64,000 bases of DNA from Psychrosphaera haliotis. Its GTDB lineage: Bacteria > Pseudomonadota > Gammaproteobacteria > Enterobacterales > Alteromonadaceae. Position 1 is the stretch's first letter, and each line of letters opens with the position of its first letter. Positions 37,031 through 45,176 of this stretch are shown here, one piece after another. Below the pieces are notes generated by a model. The model saw only the letters and a program-made list of their open reading frames with translations. It searched no databases and was not told the origin of the DNA. The stretch spans positions 186,001 to 250,000 of the forward strand of contig NZ_WOCD01000003.1 in assembly GCF_009728465.1 (NCBI RefSeq), read 5' to 3'. The translations under genes and the position numbers were made by a program.

Positions 37031-37533
37031 ACTTCACGTAAAATTCTGCAATATAATTAATCTGTCGCAATATAAGAGTTTCACGGATTTGAACGTCCCC
37101 TTTTCTCTTTATCCTGAATTTTTGAGCCTGCTTTAAAAAGCTATTGGCCAGTATCACGAAACGCCAAGCCTAGCTGCTTGGCTATTGAAAGTTCAAATCA
37201 ATAAGAACGTTCAGCAAGGTTTAAATTAGTTTCAACTTCTGTTGCTTAATGTTGCTAAGAATTTTGGAGCTTTTTTTCTTTTAGTACTTACCATCGCCGC
37301 GCTCATGGCTTGGCTTCCGAACTATTTGAGTAGTAGGCCTTTGGTTTTCTGAATAATTAGCGAGTTGATTTAGAAAGGAATTTAGGTAAAGTGGTTTTCT
37401 AAATATTCAACGTTGGCTAGTGATAGTTAACAAGTGCCTCAATTCGCTCTCAAGCTCGCTCGGACAATTAACATGGGCTATTGTCGCTGCGCTCAATATT
37501 TTAGCCCATTAGTAATTGCCGCTTAGGCAGGCG
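37028..37533 (+). mobile_element. Cassette 25: gene-less cassette, copy 6, with a family B attC
   Basis: 506 bp. The body is very close to cassette 2 (shared AATATAAGAGTTTCACGGATTT variant), but the attC is family B instead of A. The switch occurs exactly at the TAACAAG box. Confidence 0.88.
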
Positions 37534-37536
37534 TTA
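37428..37536 (+). repeat. attC, cassette 25 (family B)
   Basis: 109 nt; the only gene-less copy with a B-type site. Confidence 0.92.
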
Positions 37537-37773
37537 TGTGTGCTACAAAATGGTTTTATTAATCAACTTTTAGTGTAATTTTCCATTGAGCAAGGCCGAC
37601 TTTTTGTAAGGTATTGATATTTAAAAGGTATTAAACTGGTGTGTTTGTTGCTTTGTAGTTTTTAACTTTACAGTATGAATAATGTGGAATTGGTTATCAG
37701 TTATCTTTACTTTTAGCTAATAAATATTAATCAAAGCACTTAAACACATAATAGTAATTAAAACGGAGAGCAT

Positions 37774-38001
37774 ATGGAAATCTTTGACCAAATTGGAACC
37801 CTATTTGAAATGTTTAGAACAGGTGAATTACATCTACTTTACCTCATAGTTCCTTTACAGATAGTAATTTTTGCTTTTCCTTGCCTAATGCTGGCTCAGT
37901 ATAAATCTAAAAATTTAAGATACGCTAGAGCATTAGGTTTAATTCCTATAATAAATGTGGGTGCACTTTTTTATTATTTATTTGCAGCTCCAGAAAAGTA
38001 A
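37774..38001 (+). CDS. Cassette 26: small membrane protein
   Basis: A 75-residue protein with two hydrophobic segments (about 20-40 and 52-70). Not recognised. GGAGAG precedes the ATG. The 240-base leader before it (37534-37773) is very A/T-rich and is the longest non-coding leader in the array outside the gene-less cassettes; it may hold a private promoter. Confidence 0.68.
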   Translation: MEIFDQIGTLFEMFRTGELHLLYLIVPLQIVIFAFPCLMLAQYKSKNLRYARALGLIPIINVGALFYYLFAAPEK

Positions 38002-38026
38002 TTGAGTAAAGCGTAAAAAGTACACA

Positions 38027-38118
38027 TAACAAGTGGTTAAAGAAGGTCTCGTAAAAGCTTGCACGAGCCTTCAGCAAACAGTTTAGCAAGCTAAAACTCG
38101 CCTCTTAACCAGGCGTTA
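38027..38118 (+). repeat. attC, cassette 26 (family A)
   Basis: 92 nt. Confidence 0.93.
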
Positions 38119-38157
38119 GCTTCCTTATCTTTCAATTTGCATTTTGAGTAATAAAGG

Positions 38158-38163
38158 TATACT
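38158..38163 (+). promoter_or_regulatory. brnTA -10 box
   Basis: TATACT ends nine bases before the brnT ATG, so the transcript would start at or next to the start codon. A weak TTGCAT lies 15 bases upstream. Confidence 0.5.
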
Positions 38164-38171
38164 TTTAACTC

Positions 38172-38435
38172 ATGTATGATTTCGAATTTGACACACAAAA
38201 AAGCACTCTGAATTTTGAAAAACATGGAATCGACTTTGTTGATGCTCAGGAGTTATGGTCTGATCCTAATTTAATCGAAATTCCTGCGAATACCTCAGAT
38301 GAACCTAGGTTTCTTGTCATTGGTATTATTGATAACAAACATTGGTCTGCCGTGATTACGTATCGGAAAAAAAATATCCGCATAATTTCGGTTCGACGAT
38401 CAAGAAAGAAAGAGGTAGATTTTTATGAAAGCTAA
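38172..38435 (+). CDS. brnT: Cassette 27: BrnT-type toxin
   Basis: An 87-residue RelE-like ribonuclease toxin of the BrnT family. The N-terminal F-D-T-Q-K-STLNFEKHGIDFVDAQELW and C-terminal IRIISVRRSRKKE motifs are diagnostic. It overlaps the antitoxin gene by 11 bases. No ribosome site precedes the ATG. Confidence 0.9.
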   Translation: MYDFEFDTQKSTLNFEKHGIDFVDAQELWSDPNLIEIPANTSDEPRFLVIGIIDNKHWSAVITYRKKNIRIISVRRSRKKEVDFYES

Positions 38436-38673
38436 TAAATTTGATGAAGCATTTGACGATAACCAAGAAGACATTCTAGAGCATTTGGATTTGTCCAAAG
38501 CTAAACGTCCATTACAAAGTCAACGAAGAGTAAATGTTGATTTCCCCTCATGGATGATCGACTCACTTGATAGGGAAGCGAGTCGAATTGGTGTAACTAG
38601 GCAGTCTATTATTAAAGTTTGGCTGGCTGAACGACTTGAAAGTCAAGAAAGTAAACATCACCACGAAAGCTAA
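38425..38673 (+). CDS. brnA: Cassette 27: BrnA/CopG-type antitoxin
   Basis: An 82-residue antitoxin with a C-terminal ribbon-helix-helix (RRVNVDFPSWMIDSLDREASRIGVTRQSIIKVWLAERLE), which represses the operon, and an acidic N-terminal part that probably binds BrnT. The stop is the attC TAA. Confidence 0.88.
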   Translation: MKANKFDEAFDDNQEDILEHLDLSKAKRPLQSQRRVNVDFPSWMIDSLDREASRIGVTRQSIIKVWLAERLESQESKHHHES

Positions 38674-38762
38674 CAAGAGGTTGAAGAAGGTCTCGTAAAA
38701 GCTTGCTCGAGCCTTCGGCAAACAGTTTAGCAAGCTAAAACTCGCCTCTTAACCAGGCGTTA
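38671..38762 (+). repeat. attC, cassette 27 (family A)
   Basis: 92 nt, starting TAACAAGAGG. Confidence 0.93.
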
Positions 38763-38802
38763 GCCTGTTTCGATAAATTGGCGTCATTTAAAGGGATTTT
38801 AT

Positions 38803-39126
38803 ATGTTAAACAGATGTTTAGTTATTTTCTCAATTTGTATGTTATTACTCTCAGCCACAGTGAAAGCTGATAATAAGGTAGTCCCTAAAAATAGTTTTAA
38901 AGCTTTATTAGAGTGCATGAAAACAGTCCCTATTGATGTTAATAAACTCAAAGGTGTGAACTCATCACAAGTTGTTTTATTAAGTGTTCTCGAAAAAGTC
39001 AATCAAAGTAAGGCTTCTGAAAAAGACTTGGGTATAGATTATTCTGAAGTTTATAAATTGGTTGAAAAAAACTGCCCTAAAGAATTAGAAGTAATTAAAA
39101 AGCTGAATGCGAGTAAACCAGGCTAA
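38803..39126 (+). CDS. Cassette 28: five-copy secreted protein, copy 4
   Basis: The 107-residue product is identical to that of cassette 6, 12 kb away, pointing to recent duplication. Confidence 0.86.
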   Translation: MLNRCLVIFSICMLLLSATVKADNKVVPKNSFKALLECMKTVPIDVNKLKGVNSSQVVLLSVLEKVNQSKASEKDLGIDYSEVYKLVEKNCPKELEVIKKLNASKPG

Positions 39127-39215
39127 CAAGTGGTTTAAGAAGGTCTCGTAAAAGCTTGCTCGAGCCTTCGGCAAACATTTTAGCAAGCTAAAACTCGCCT
39201 CTTAACCAGGCGTTA
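39124..39215 (+). repeat. attC, cassette 28 (family A)
   Basis: 92 nt. Confidence 0.93.
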
Positions 39216-39227
39216 TATGGCCAATCA

Positions 39228-39587
39228 ATGATCGAGTATATTCGAACTATAAATAGAGAAAGGAAATCACTTCCAAAGAAGTTAATATTCATTACTGATG
39301 GGTTAGCCGTTTTAAGCATCATTTGTGGTGCAACTCTATTTATCCAATTATTTCTAGCTCTTCTTGGCTCTCCTTATGCTGATGCGATTTTAAACTTCAA
39401 AGAGCACTTTGAATTTGGTTTCTGGTTTGCTTTTATTATAGCCATAGTTGTTTTTTATAGTTTTGGGCAATTTATCGTTTTAGGTCTAGTGACCTTTACA
39501 TTGTGCCTAATAGGTAAGCTCTCTGTAGCTGAATCATTAAGGTATACATTTCTCTATCGGTTGCCTAAAAGTTGGTTGACGCAATAG
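39228..39587 (+). CDS. Cassette 29: membrane protein of unknown function
   Basis: A 119-residue protein with three hydrophobic segments (about 19-47, 64-82 and 82-97) and a basic N-terminus. Not recognised. No clear ribosome site before the ATG. Confidence 0.65.
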   Translation: MIEYIRTINRERKSLPKKLIFITDGLAVLSIICGATLFIQLFLALLGSPYADAILNFKEHFEFGFWFAFIIAIVVFYSFGQFIVLGLVTFTLCLIGKLSVAESLRYTFLYRLPKSWLTQ

Positions 39588-39592
39588 CCATA

Positions 39593-39697
39593 TAACAAGC
39601 GCATTAAGTCAGACGTCTCAATTTGTCCGATTTTTTGCAAATATAAACGACGCAAAAAAGCGTCCAATTAATTGAACCGCTTCTTATGCGGGCGTTA
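39593..39697 (+). repeat. attC, cassette 29 (family G)
   Basis: 105 nt. Confidence 0.92.
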
Positions 39698-39715
39698 GTT
39701 GCCAAGGAGAGTTTA

Positions 39716-40237
39716 GTGCCAATCTGGGCATATTGTTATTGTGGCTTAATCGTTGCTGGAACCATTTTTAACCTTTTTGATAAGGGTAAAATAAAAACCG
39801 TTTATCAATTTTCTGGTGAAACCTTATCTGGTGTTTGTGGTGTTTCTATTTTCCTAATTGCCTACAATATTGTTCATTTTAAAAACTCAGAACTCTTAAG
39901 TACCTTATGCATATGCTACGGGTTCTTTTGGGCTTATCATGCTCATAGGCATTATCTAAATTACAATAAGTTTAAGTCCGATATTCATAAATCTGCTATC
40001 GAAGTGCATGAAAATATGCTCAAACAGATAGCAGAGATGAAAGAAGCCGCAATTGCAGAAGGTGCACAACCCAAAGAGGTCGAAGAACAGTTTGCTGAAA
40101 TTGAACAGGATTATGACTTTGATGAAACAGAAAAAGAATCTTATTACCTTTATATTGGGGTGCTAGTTCTTCTAAGTGCTTTAGTAATTCCGTATCTATA
40201 TGTTTACTTGATATCGCTAGGTGTCTTTGGCAACTAA
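39716..40237 (+). CDS. Cassette 30: membrane protein with charged helical domain
   Basis: I start at GTG 39716, seven bases after AAGGAG, giving 173 residues; an ATG at 39686 lies inside the previous attC. It has two or three N-terminal hydrophobic segments (about 3-20, 38-52 and 62-77), a charged helical stretch rich in Glu and Lys (about 95-140), and a C-terminal segment (about 145-165). Not recognised. The stop is the attC TAA. Confidence 0.7.
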   Translation: MPIWAYCYCGLIVAGTIFNLFDKGKIKTVYQFSGETLSGVCGVSIFLIAYNIVHFKNSELLSTLCICYGFFWAYHAHRHYLNYNKFKSDIHKSAIEVHENMLKQIAEMKEAAIAEGAQPKEVEEQFAEIEQDYDFDETEKESYYLYIGVLVLLSALVIPYLYVYLISLGVFGN

Positions 40238-40328
40238 CAAGTTACTCAAAAGGACGCATAACGCTTGGCTTGCGCTCCTTCGTCGCTAATTTTAGCCAAG
40301 CATTTATGCGCCCATTAGTAAGGCGTTA
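40235..40328 (+). repeat. attC, cassette 30 (family D-like)
   Basis: 94 nt; AACGCTTGGCTTG/TTTTAGCCAAGC inner stem. Confidence 0.9.
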
Positions 40329-40346
40329 TGTTTCAAGGAAGCTTTA

Positions 40347-40787
40347 GTGAAAATTGATTTGCAAAACAAAACTAAAGTAGAGAATGGTGTCATTGAGTCA
40401 TTTTGGTTTGAGAACTCACATATTGGATTACCGAAGACGCGTTTTCATAGACTAATTCTCCCCCTTACAGCATTTGACTCTGGATTAGATTACGATGAGC
40501 AACCAACTAAAACGGAAATTGTCTTAGATTGGTACAAGTTGGTTTTAATTGACCCTTCGGTGTTAGATGGGTTGAATTTGAATCATGCCACTTATCCAGA
40601 AGCTGAGGGGTCGGTATATATCGGTTGCAGCCACAACTGGTGTGATGTTAAAGAGTTGAAAATTTCTAAAAATCAGAACGGTAGTTACACAGTGGCTGGC
40701 GAAATTGACATTGAGTTTGAAAACGAAGGTGTGGGTAAAAATGAAACTTTTACTTTTCAGACTTATTGTGAGTATTTTGAAACATAA
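40347..40787 (+). CDS. Cassette 31: soluble beta-rich protein of unknown function
   Basis: A 146-residue acidic protein starting at GTG with AAGGAAG upstream. No signal or membrane segment. It has a Cys-Ser-His-Asn-Trp-Cys motif (about 94-99) in a beta-rich context (EIVLDWYKLVLID, YTVAGEIDIEFENEG). Not recognised; the size and style suit an immunity-type protein, but that is only a guess. Confidence 0.65.
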   Translation: MKIDLQNKTKVENGVIESFWFENSHIGLPKTRFHRLILPLTAFDSGLDYDEQPTKTEIVLDWYKLVLIDPSVLDGLNLNHATYPEAEGSVYIGCSHNWCDVKELKISKNQNGSYTVAGEIDIEFENEGVGKNETFTFQTYCEYFET

Positions 40788-40895
40788 CAAGAGCCTTAAT
40801 TCGCTCGTATACTCGCTCGGACAATTAACAATGGGCTATTGTCGCTGCGCTCAATAATTTTAGCCCATTATTAATTGCCGCTTAGGCAGGCGTTA
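40785..40895 (+). repeat. attC, cassette 31 (family B)
   Basis: 111 nt. Confidence 0.92.
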
Positions 40896-41379
40896 ACTTC
40901 ACAAAGATCTCACAACATAAATGATCTGTCGGAATATAAGAGTTTCACGGATTTGAACATCCCCTTCTCTCTTTATTCTGAGTTTTTGAGTCAGCTTTAA
41001 AAGGCTATTGGCCAGTATCTCGTAACGCCAAGCCTAGCCGCTTGGCTATTGAAAGTTCAAATCAATAAGAACGTTCAGCAGGGCTTGAATTAGTTTCAAC
41101 TTCTGTTGCTTAAAGTTGCTAAAGGCTTTGGAGCTTTTTTCTTTTGGTTCTTACCATCGCCGCGCTCATGGCTTGGCTTCCGAACTATTCGAGTAGTAGG
41201 CCTTAGACTTTCTGAATAATTAGCGAGTTGATTTAGAAAGGAAATTAGGTAAAGTAGTTTTCTGAATGTTCAACGTTGGCTAGTGATAGTTAACAAGTGG
41301 TTCAAGAGGGTCTCGTAAAAGCTTGCTCGAGCCTTCGGCAAACATTATAGCAAGCTAAAACTCGCCTCTTAACCAGGCG
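40893..41379 (+). mobile_element. Cassette 32: gene-less cassette, copy 7
   Basis: 487 bp. It is the most diverged at its start (ACAAAGATCTCACAACATAAATG), so the TATAAT box is lost. The internal hairpin and the TTTGGAGCTTTTTTC stretch are kept. Confidence 0.88.
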
Positions 41380-41382
41380 TTA
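41291..41382 (+). repeat. attC, cassette 32 (family A)
   Basis: 92 nt. Confidence 0.93.
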
Positions 41383-41401
41383 GGCATTTTAGGAAGAATT
41401 G

Positions 41402-41788
41402 ATGCACTCTGAACTATTTAGAAATATCCCCGGCAACTTAAATTGGGAAGGTTCATTTTATGAGCGTCTTACTGAATATGGTGAGTGGGATTCAAAATCT
41501 TTTTGGGTACTTCATTTAGACTTGCTAAATATTGCAAAACAGCAGATCTCTAATAAGCCAGTAGAAAGAGAATTGGCTTACATGCTCCTACAGCTCCAGC
41601 AAAAAGTTCTTAACTTAATCTCTGCTAATTTTGCTAAAGATGATGTGTTCAATATTAGTAATATCACTACTGAACAGTTGTATGAGTTTCAAGAACGATT
41701 CGAAATGGCAATATTGGGTGCTATATCTGGTGAGGTGTTACCAGAAAGTTCATTTGACTTGGTTAACCCTTTAGTAAAAAATGCCTAA
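41402..41788 (+). CDS. Cassette 33: small soluble protein, Imm41-like
   Basis: A 128-residue soluble acidic protein. The N-terminal FRNIPGN...GSFYERLTEYG...SFWVLHLDLL resembles the Imm41 family of immunity proteins (R-N-I/F-P, G-S-F, then an aromatic W-x-L pair). The match is at motif level only, and no cognate toxin is nearby. AGGAAG precedes the ATG and the stop is the attC TAA. Confidence 0.62.
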   Translation: MHSELFRNIPGNLNWEGSFYERLTEYGEWDSKSFWVLHLDLLNIAKQQISNKPVERELAYMLLQLQQKVLNLISANFAKDDVFNISNITTEQLYEFQERFEMAILGAISGEVLPESSFDLVNPLVKNA

Positions 41789-41877
41789 CAAGCTAATTAA
41801 TAAGGACAAAAAACAGTTGGCTGTTTTCGTTCCTCAACATTTTAGCCAACAATTTTTTGCCCATTATTAGGGCGTTA
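41786..41877 (+). repeat. attC, cassette 33 (family D)
   Basis: 92 nt; essentially identical to the cassette 49 site. Confidence 0.92.
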
Positions 41878-41884
41878 TATTTTT

Positions 41885-42259
41885 ATGAAAATTCATCTTA
41901 TTTTTACAGGTTTAATTGTTCTAGCTTTACTGGTTTTTTCTGAGGGAATCATCAAGTGGAATAAGGTTCAATCGGATTCAAAAATTGCACAGATAGACGA
42001 TCCTCTGCATTGTGCCGAACATGGTGGAACGATTGAACGAGTCTGTATGAGTGGAAACACAATGTGTGTGATTAAATTTCAAGATGCTGGAAAGTCCTGT
42101 TCTGATTCTACTGAATGTGAAGGGGCTTGTTTAAGTGTCCGATCGGATGCTCGCATAGGCGACGCTGTTGAAGGTGCATGTGCAATATCCTCAGATCCTT
42201 GTGGCCGATTCTTACCATTGAGAGATGGAAAGGTCTCAGCAGAAATGTGGGCGGACTAA
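41885..42259 (+). CDS. Cassette 34: Cys-rich exported protein
   Basis: A 124-residue protein with a signal or anchor segment (about 5-22) and eight Cys in the mature part (HCAEHGG, RVCMSG, MCVIKF, KSCSDSTECEGACLS, GACAISSDPCGRF). This spacing recurs in small exported proteins of Gammaproteobacteria and suggests several disulfides. Function unknown. Confidence 0.72.
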   Translation: MKIHLIFTGLIVLALLVFSEGIIKWNKVQSDSKIAQIDDPLHCAEHGGTIERVCMSGNTMCVIKFQDAGKSCSDSTECEGACLSVRSDARIGDAVEGACAISSDPCGRFLPLRDGKVSAEMWAD

Positions 42260-42264
42260 AAATA

Positions 42265-42359
42265 TAACAAGTCATTAAAGAAAGACTCGTCACGGCTTGC
42301 TCGAGTTCCTTCGTCACAAAAGTTTAGCAAGCCTAAACTCGCTTCTTAATGAAGCGTTA
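42265..42359 (+). repeat. attC, cassette 34 (family F)
   Basis: 95 nt; near-identical to the cassette 5 site. Confidence 0.92.
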
Positions 42360-42390
42360 GTTGTACCAATCAATTTCACAGGAAGTCGTT

Positions 42391-42627
42391 TTGAAAAATA
42401 TTAAAGAATTGTGGTTTTGGTTCCGTTTAGTGATTTGCCCTATTTTGATACTTCACGGAGTTTACGTCATTGGAAAGCTAGTAGGTAACTCGTTGGTTTC
42501 ACAGTCTGGCTTGCCAAATTTAGATAGTTCGCACTTCGCTCCTTTGGCTGGCGCTTTCTGTGCTTTAAATGTCTTGTTTTATACTTGGAAAGAAGCCAAA
42601 GTTCGTTTTTCAGTTAAGCACCAATAA
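42391..42627 (+). CDS. Cassette 35: small membrane protein
   Basis: I start at TTG 42391, seven bases after AGGAAG, giving 78 residues; an in-frame TTG at 42361 lacks a ribosome site. It has two hydrophobic segments (about 8-26 and 50-65). Not recognised. Its stop is the TAA of an unusually short attC. Confidence 0.6.
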   Translation: MKNIKELWFWFRLVICPILILHGVYVIGKLVGNSLVSQSGLPNLDSSHFAPLAGAFCALNVLFYTWKEAKVRFSVKHQ

Positions 42628-42661
42628 CACTAATAAAACATTGCTCCATAACAGAGCGTTA
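42625..42661 (+). repeat. attC, cassette 35 (truncated, 37 nt)
   Basis: It begins TAACACTAAT and ends AACAGAGCGTTA. The outer boxes can be traced, but the central inverted sequence of the other sites is missing. Confidence 0.65.
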
Positions 42662-42680
42662 GTTGCCACAAGGAAGTCTT

Positions 42681-43001
42681 ATGAGTGAATTAGAAATAGG
42701 TGCGCTAATTGTATTACTTACAGCTATATTGCCTTGTTTGATTTGTGGGTATCTAATCGTATTTCATGGTCGCAGAAGTCTAATTTCTGGATGGGATGAT
42801 AGTAAGTTTTCGAACCCAGAAAGTGCCAGTAAATTAATTGGTATAAGCCTAATAATTATGGCCCTTCTATTGGGTTTAACGATGTTATTGTGGTCTGCTC
42901 AGATCATCAATGAAATCATGCTTATTTATGGCATAATCCCAATTTCTTTAGTGCCAATTTTATCGTTGGTTTATGTGAAAATTAAGTTTAGTGTAAAGTA
43001 G
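42681..43001 (+). CDS. Cassette 36: DUF3784-like membrane protein
   Basis: A 106-residue protein with three hydrophobic segments (about 6-25, 50-70 and 78-98). The first is followed by GRRSLISGWDDSKFSNPES, reminiscent of DUF3784 proteins. The match is weak. AGGAAG precedes ATG 42681. Confidence 0.62.
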   Translation: MSELEIGALIVLLTAILPCLICGYLIVFHGRRSLISGWDDSKFSNPESASKLIGISLIIMALLLGLTMLLWSAQIINEIMLIYGIIPISLVPILSLVYVKIKFSVK

Positions 43002-43005
43002 CAAC

Positions 43006-43101
43006 TAACAAGCGCCTAAACTCCGTCAATGTTAAGTTGTCATGGTTTTGGCAAACAACGCAAAAAGCCACGCCAACACATTGCGTGTTAGGCGGGCGTT
43101 A
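43006..43101 (+). repeat. attC, cassette 36 (family C)
   Basis: 96 nt. Confidence 0.92.
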
Positions 43102-43116
43102 TACACCAGGGATAGC

Positions 43117-43557
43117 ATGGTTGAACACTCTAGAAACACGAGACTACTTGCATATTTTTGCGCTTTAATTTTAATACCAGGATTCTCTTTTTTTCCAGTT
43201 GCATTTATTTATATGTTAGTAACGGCAAGTGATGTCGAACTTAACATGAAGGTAGCTTTCATATTTTTAACGATTTTTACAGTCTCTTATGTCAGTGCTA
43301 AATACCTATTTTTGTTCGTTCGTTTTATTTCAACACTTAAGGTTAAGCTTACTTTCAATATTGACGGCATAAGTGTTAATGAAAATCACAAAATTGCATT
43401 TTATACTTGGGAGCAGCTTTCCAATTCTAAACACTACCCTAGTTGCCAAACCTTTTGTCTCATTGACGAGCAAAATCGACATATTGTTAGTTTATGGGAA
43501 TATGCAACCGACTACCATCAATTTAGAGAACTAGCATATAATAGGCTTGGTGTATAA
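43117..43557 (+). CDS. Cassette 37: membrane protein with C-terminal PH-like region
   Basis: I start at ATG 43117 (AGGGA upstream), giving 146 residues; a longer frame runs into the previous attC and is not credible. It has two hydrophobic segments (about 10-35 and 42-62) and a cytoplasmic beta-rich tail (LTFNIDGISVNENHKIAFYTWEQ...) resembling the YcxB/PH-like plan. Function unknown. Confidence 0.68.
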   Translation: MVEHSRNTRLLAYFCALILIPGFSFFPVAFIYMLVTASDVELNMKVAFIFLTIFTVSYVSAKYLFLFVRFISTLKVKLTFNIDGISVNENHKIAFYTWEQLSNSKHYPSCQTFCLIDEQNRHIVSLWEYATDYHQFRELAYNRLGV

Positions 43558-43646
43558 CAAGAGGTTAAAGAAGGTCTCGTAAAAGCTTGCTCGAGCCTTC
43601 GGCAAACAGTTTAGCAAGCTAAAACTCGCCTCTTAACCAGGCGTTA
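43555..43646 (+). repeat. attC, cassette 37 (family A)
   Basis: 92 nt, starting TAACAAGAGG. Confidence 0.93.
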
Positions 43647-43653
43647 GGTGCCA

Positions 43654-44019
43654 ATGGAGTCTCCTATTAAATCTCTTAAAATAGTATTGATATCTCTTTT
43701 GTTTTTAACTGCCTTGGGAATTATTATTGGCGGTAATGTTGGAATGGAAATCAACAAGCAAAAAATTGACAATATTGATAATAATCCCATTTATGTTGAG
43801 TTATCAGAGAAAGTAAAATCTGGAGAATTAGAAGTAAACGAAGAGTTAGGTTTAATTCTAGTTGAAGGCATTCGAGAAGCGCATATTGATGCTGGTAATT
43901 ATTTAGACAGCATTTTTGAAGTATTTATTTATGTAGGTTTGTTTTTAAGTTTTCTTATTGTAATGCTTGCTTTTGTCACATGGCATTTATACAAGAAACG
44001 CAGCGCAAAAAGCACCTAA
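43654..44019 (+). CDS. Cassette 38: two-segment membrane protein
   Basis: About 121 residues from ATG 43654 (AGG upstream; GTG 43648 possible). Hydrophobic segments lie at about 8-27 and 88-110, with an acidic extracytoplasmic helical domain between. Not recognised. Confidence 0.66.
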   Translation: MESPIKSLKIVLISLLFLTALGIIIGGNVGMEINKQKIDNIDNNPIYVELSEKVKSGELEVNEELGLILVEGIREAHIDAGNYLDSIFEVFIYVGLFLSFLIVMLAFVTWHLYKKRSAKST

Positions 44020-44128
44020 CAAGAGCCTCAATTCGCTCACAAGCTCGCTCGGACAATTAACAATGGGTTATTGTCGCTGCGCTCAATAATTTTAACCCAT
44101 TGGTAATTCGCCGCTTAGGCAGACGTTA
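44017..44128 (+). repeat. attC, cassette 38 (family B)
   Basis: 112 nt, ending GACGTTA instead of GCGTTA. Confidence 0.9.
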
Positions 44129-44154
44129 TACATACAGTAAATCTTGGTGAAAAT

Positions 44155-44400
44155 TTGAAATTAGACTTTAGTGGAAAAATACTAACAGGAATTGGAACTG
44201 CACCTCTTATTTTGATTGTTATGTTATCGGGGACAAATCACCCGACAATTCCAACTTTTATTTTTTTGTTGTTATCTTTTGTTGTTGTAACACTGGTTTA
44301 TCAAAAATATGTCGGAGATGCACCACAGGCATTACAGAGAAAGAGATTTCTATTATTTTTAATCCTACCGGCACTAATAATTGGACTTTTGTCTGTATAA
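44155..44400 (+). CDS. Cassette 39: small membrane protein
   Basis: An 81-residue protein starting at TTG with GGTGA upstream. Three hydrophobic segments (about 10-25, 30-48 and 63-79). Not recognised. Stop is the attC TAA. Confidence 0.62.
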   Translation: MKLDFSGKILTGIGTAPLILIVMLSGTNHPTIPTFIFLLLSFVVVTLVYQKYVGDAPQALQRKRFLLFLILPALIIGLLSV

Positions 44401-44489
44401 CAAGTGGTTTAAGAAGGTCTCGTAAAAGCTTGCTCGAGCCTTCGGCAAACATTATAGCAAGCTAAAACTCGCCTCTTAACCAGGCGTTA
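44398..44489 (+). repeat. attC, cassette 39 (family A)
   Basis: 92 nt. Confidence 0.93.
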
Positions 44490-44518
44490 TATTAACCAAT
44501 CATCATCGGAGTCTTGTT

Positions 44519-45052
44519 ATCAAAAAAGTTATTTACTTAGTCGCTCTGATTTTAATTTTTGGTTGTTCCGATACAGAACAGTGGCAACCCAAAATAGAGA
44601 GGATGGTTGCCGATTCGCCTACCAAAGCACAAGTTATATCTTTCAGTCGCGGCACTTGTTACGGTACTTGTCCAGTTTATGATTTTTATATCTTTCCTGA
44701 TGATAACTTTGTTTTTATTGGACATGCCCACGTAATAAAAATGGGAGCTTATCGAGGAACTCTAGAAAAAGGTACATACAAAAGTTTAATCAACCTTGTT
44801 GATAACAATAACTTCTTAAAATTATCTAGAATTGGTTACTTCGGAAAATCACACTCAAAAGAAGCAACTTTTAAGTGTGGCTCATATAAAACAGATCATT
44901 CAACCGTTTCTATTGGCATTCAGCTTCAAGAAGCTGAATTAGAAGTAACACATAATTTAGGTTGTTCGGACTTTCCAGAGGAACAGGTAATAGTAAATAT
45001 GTTTGCTAAATTTGAGCAAGTTGTTGTATTAAATGGTAAAGGGTTAATATAA
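44519..45052 (+). CDS. Cassette 40: DUF6438-like lipoprotein, apparent ATC start
   Basis: The open frame from 44519 encodes a basic start (KK), a hydrophobic run and a lipobox (I-F-G-C, Cys at about 16), then the DUF6438 signature SRGTCYGTCPVYDFYIFPD. The only start with a ribosome site (GGAG seven bases before) is ATC at 44519. The next in-frame ATG (44603) would remove the whole lipoprotein signal. Either ATC is used, or the gene has lost its ATG. Confidence 0.72.
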   Translation: MKKVIYLVALILIFGCSDTEQWQPKIERMVADSPTKAQVISFSRGTCYGTCPVYDFYIFPDDNFVFIGHAHVIKMGAYRGTLEKGTYKSLINLVDNNNFLKLSRIGYFGKSHSKEATFKCGSYKTDHSTVSIGIQLQEAELEVTHNLGCSDFPEEQVIVNMFAKFEQVVVLNGKGLI

Positions 45053-45143
45053 CAAGCTGTTCAAGCGGGACAAATTACAGTTGGCTGGTTCCGCTCCGCT
45101 TCACATTTTAGCCAACTACAATTTGCCCCTTAACAGGGCGTTA
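45050..45143 (+). repeat. attC, cassette 40 (family D)
   Basis: 94 nt. Confidence 0.92.
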
Positions 45144-45176
45144 TGTTGCCTTAAAAATTGGCTTTGGAGTCATGAT

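Noticed and set aside
43042-43116. N-terminal extensions of cassette genes reaching into the preceding attC (cassettes 30, 37, 43, 46, 50, 51, 63)
   Set aside because: These residues are attC sequence; each gene has a better start with a ribosome site inside its own cassette.
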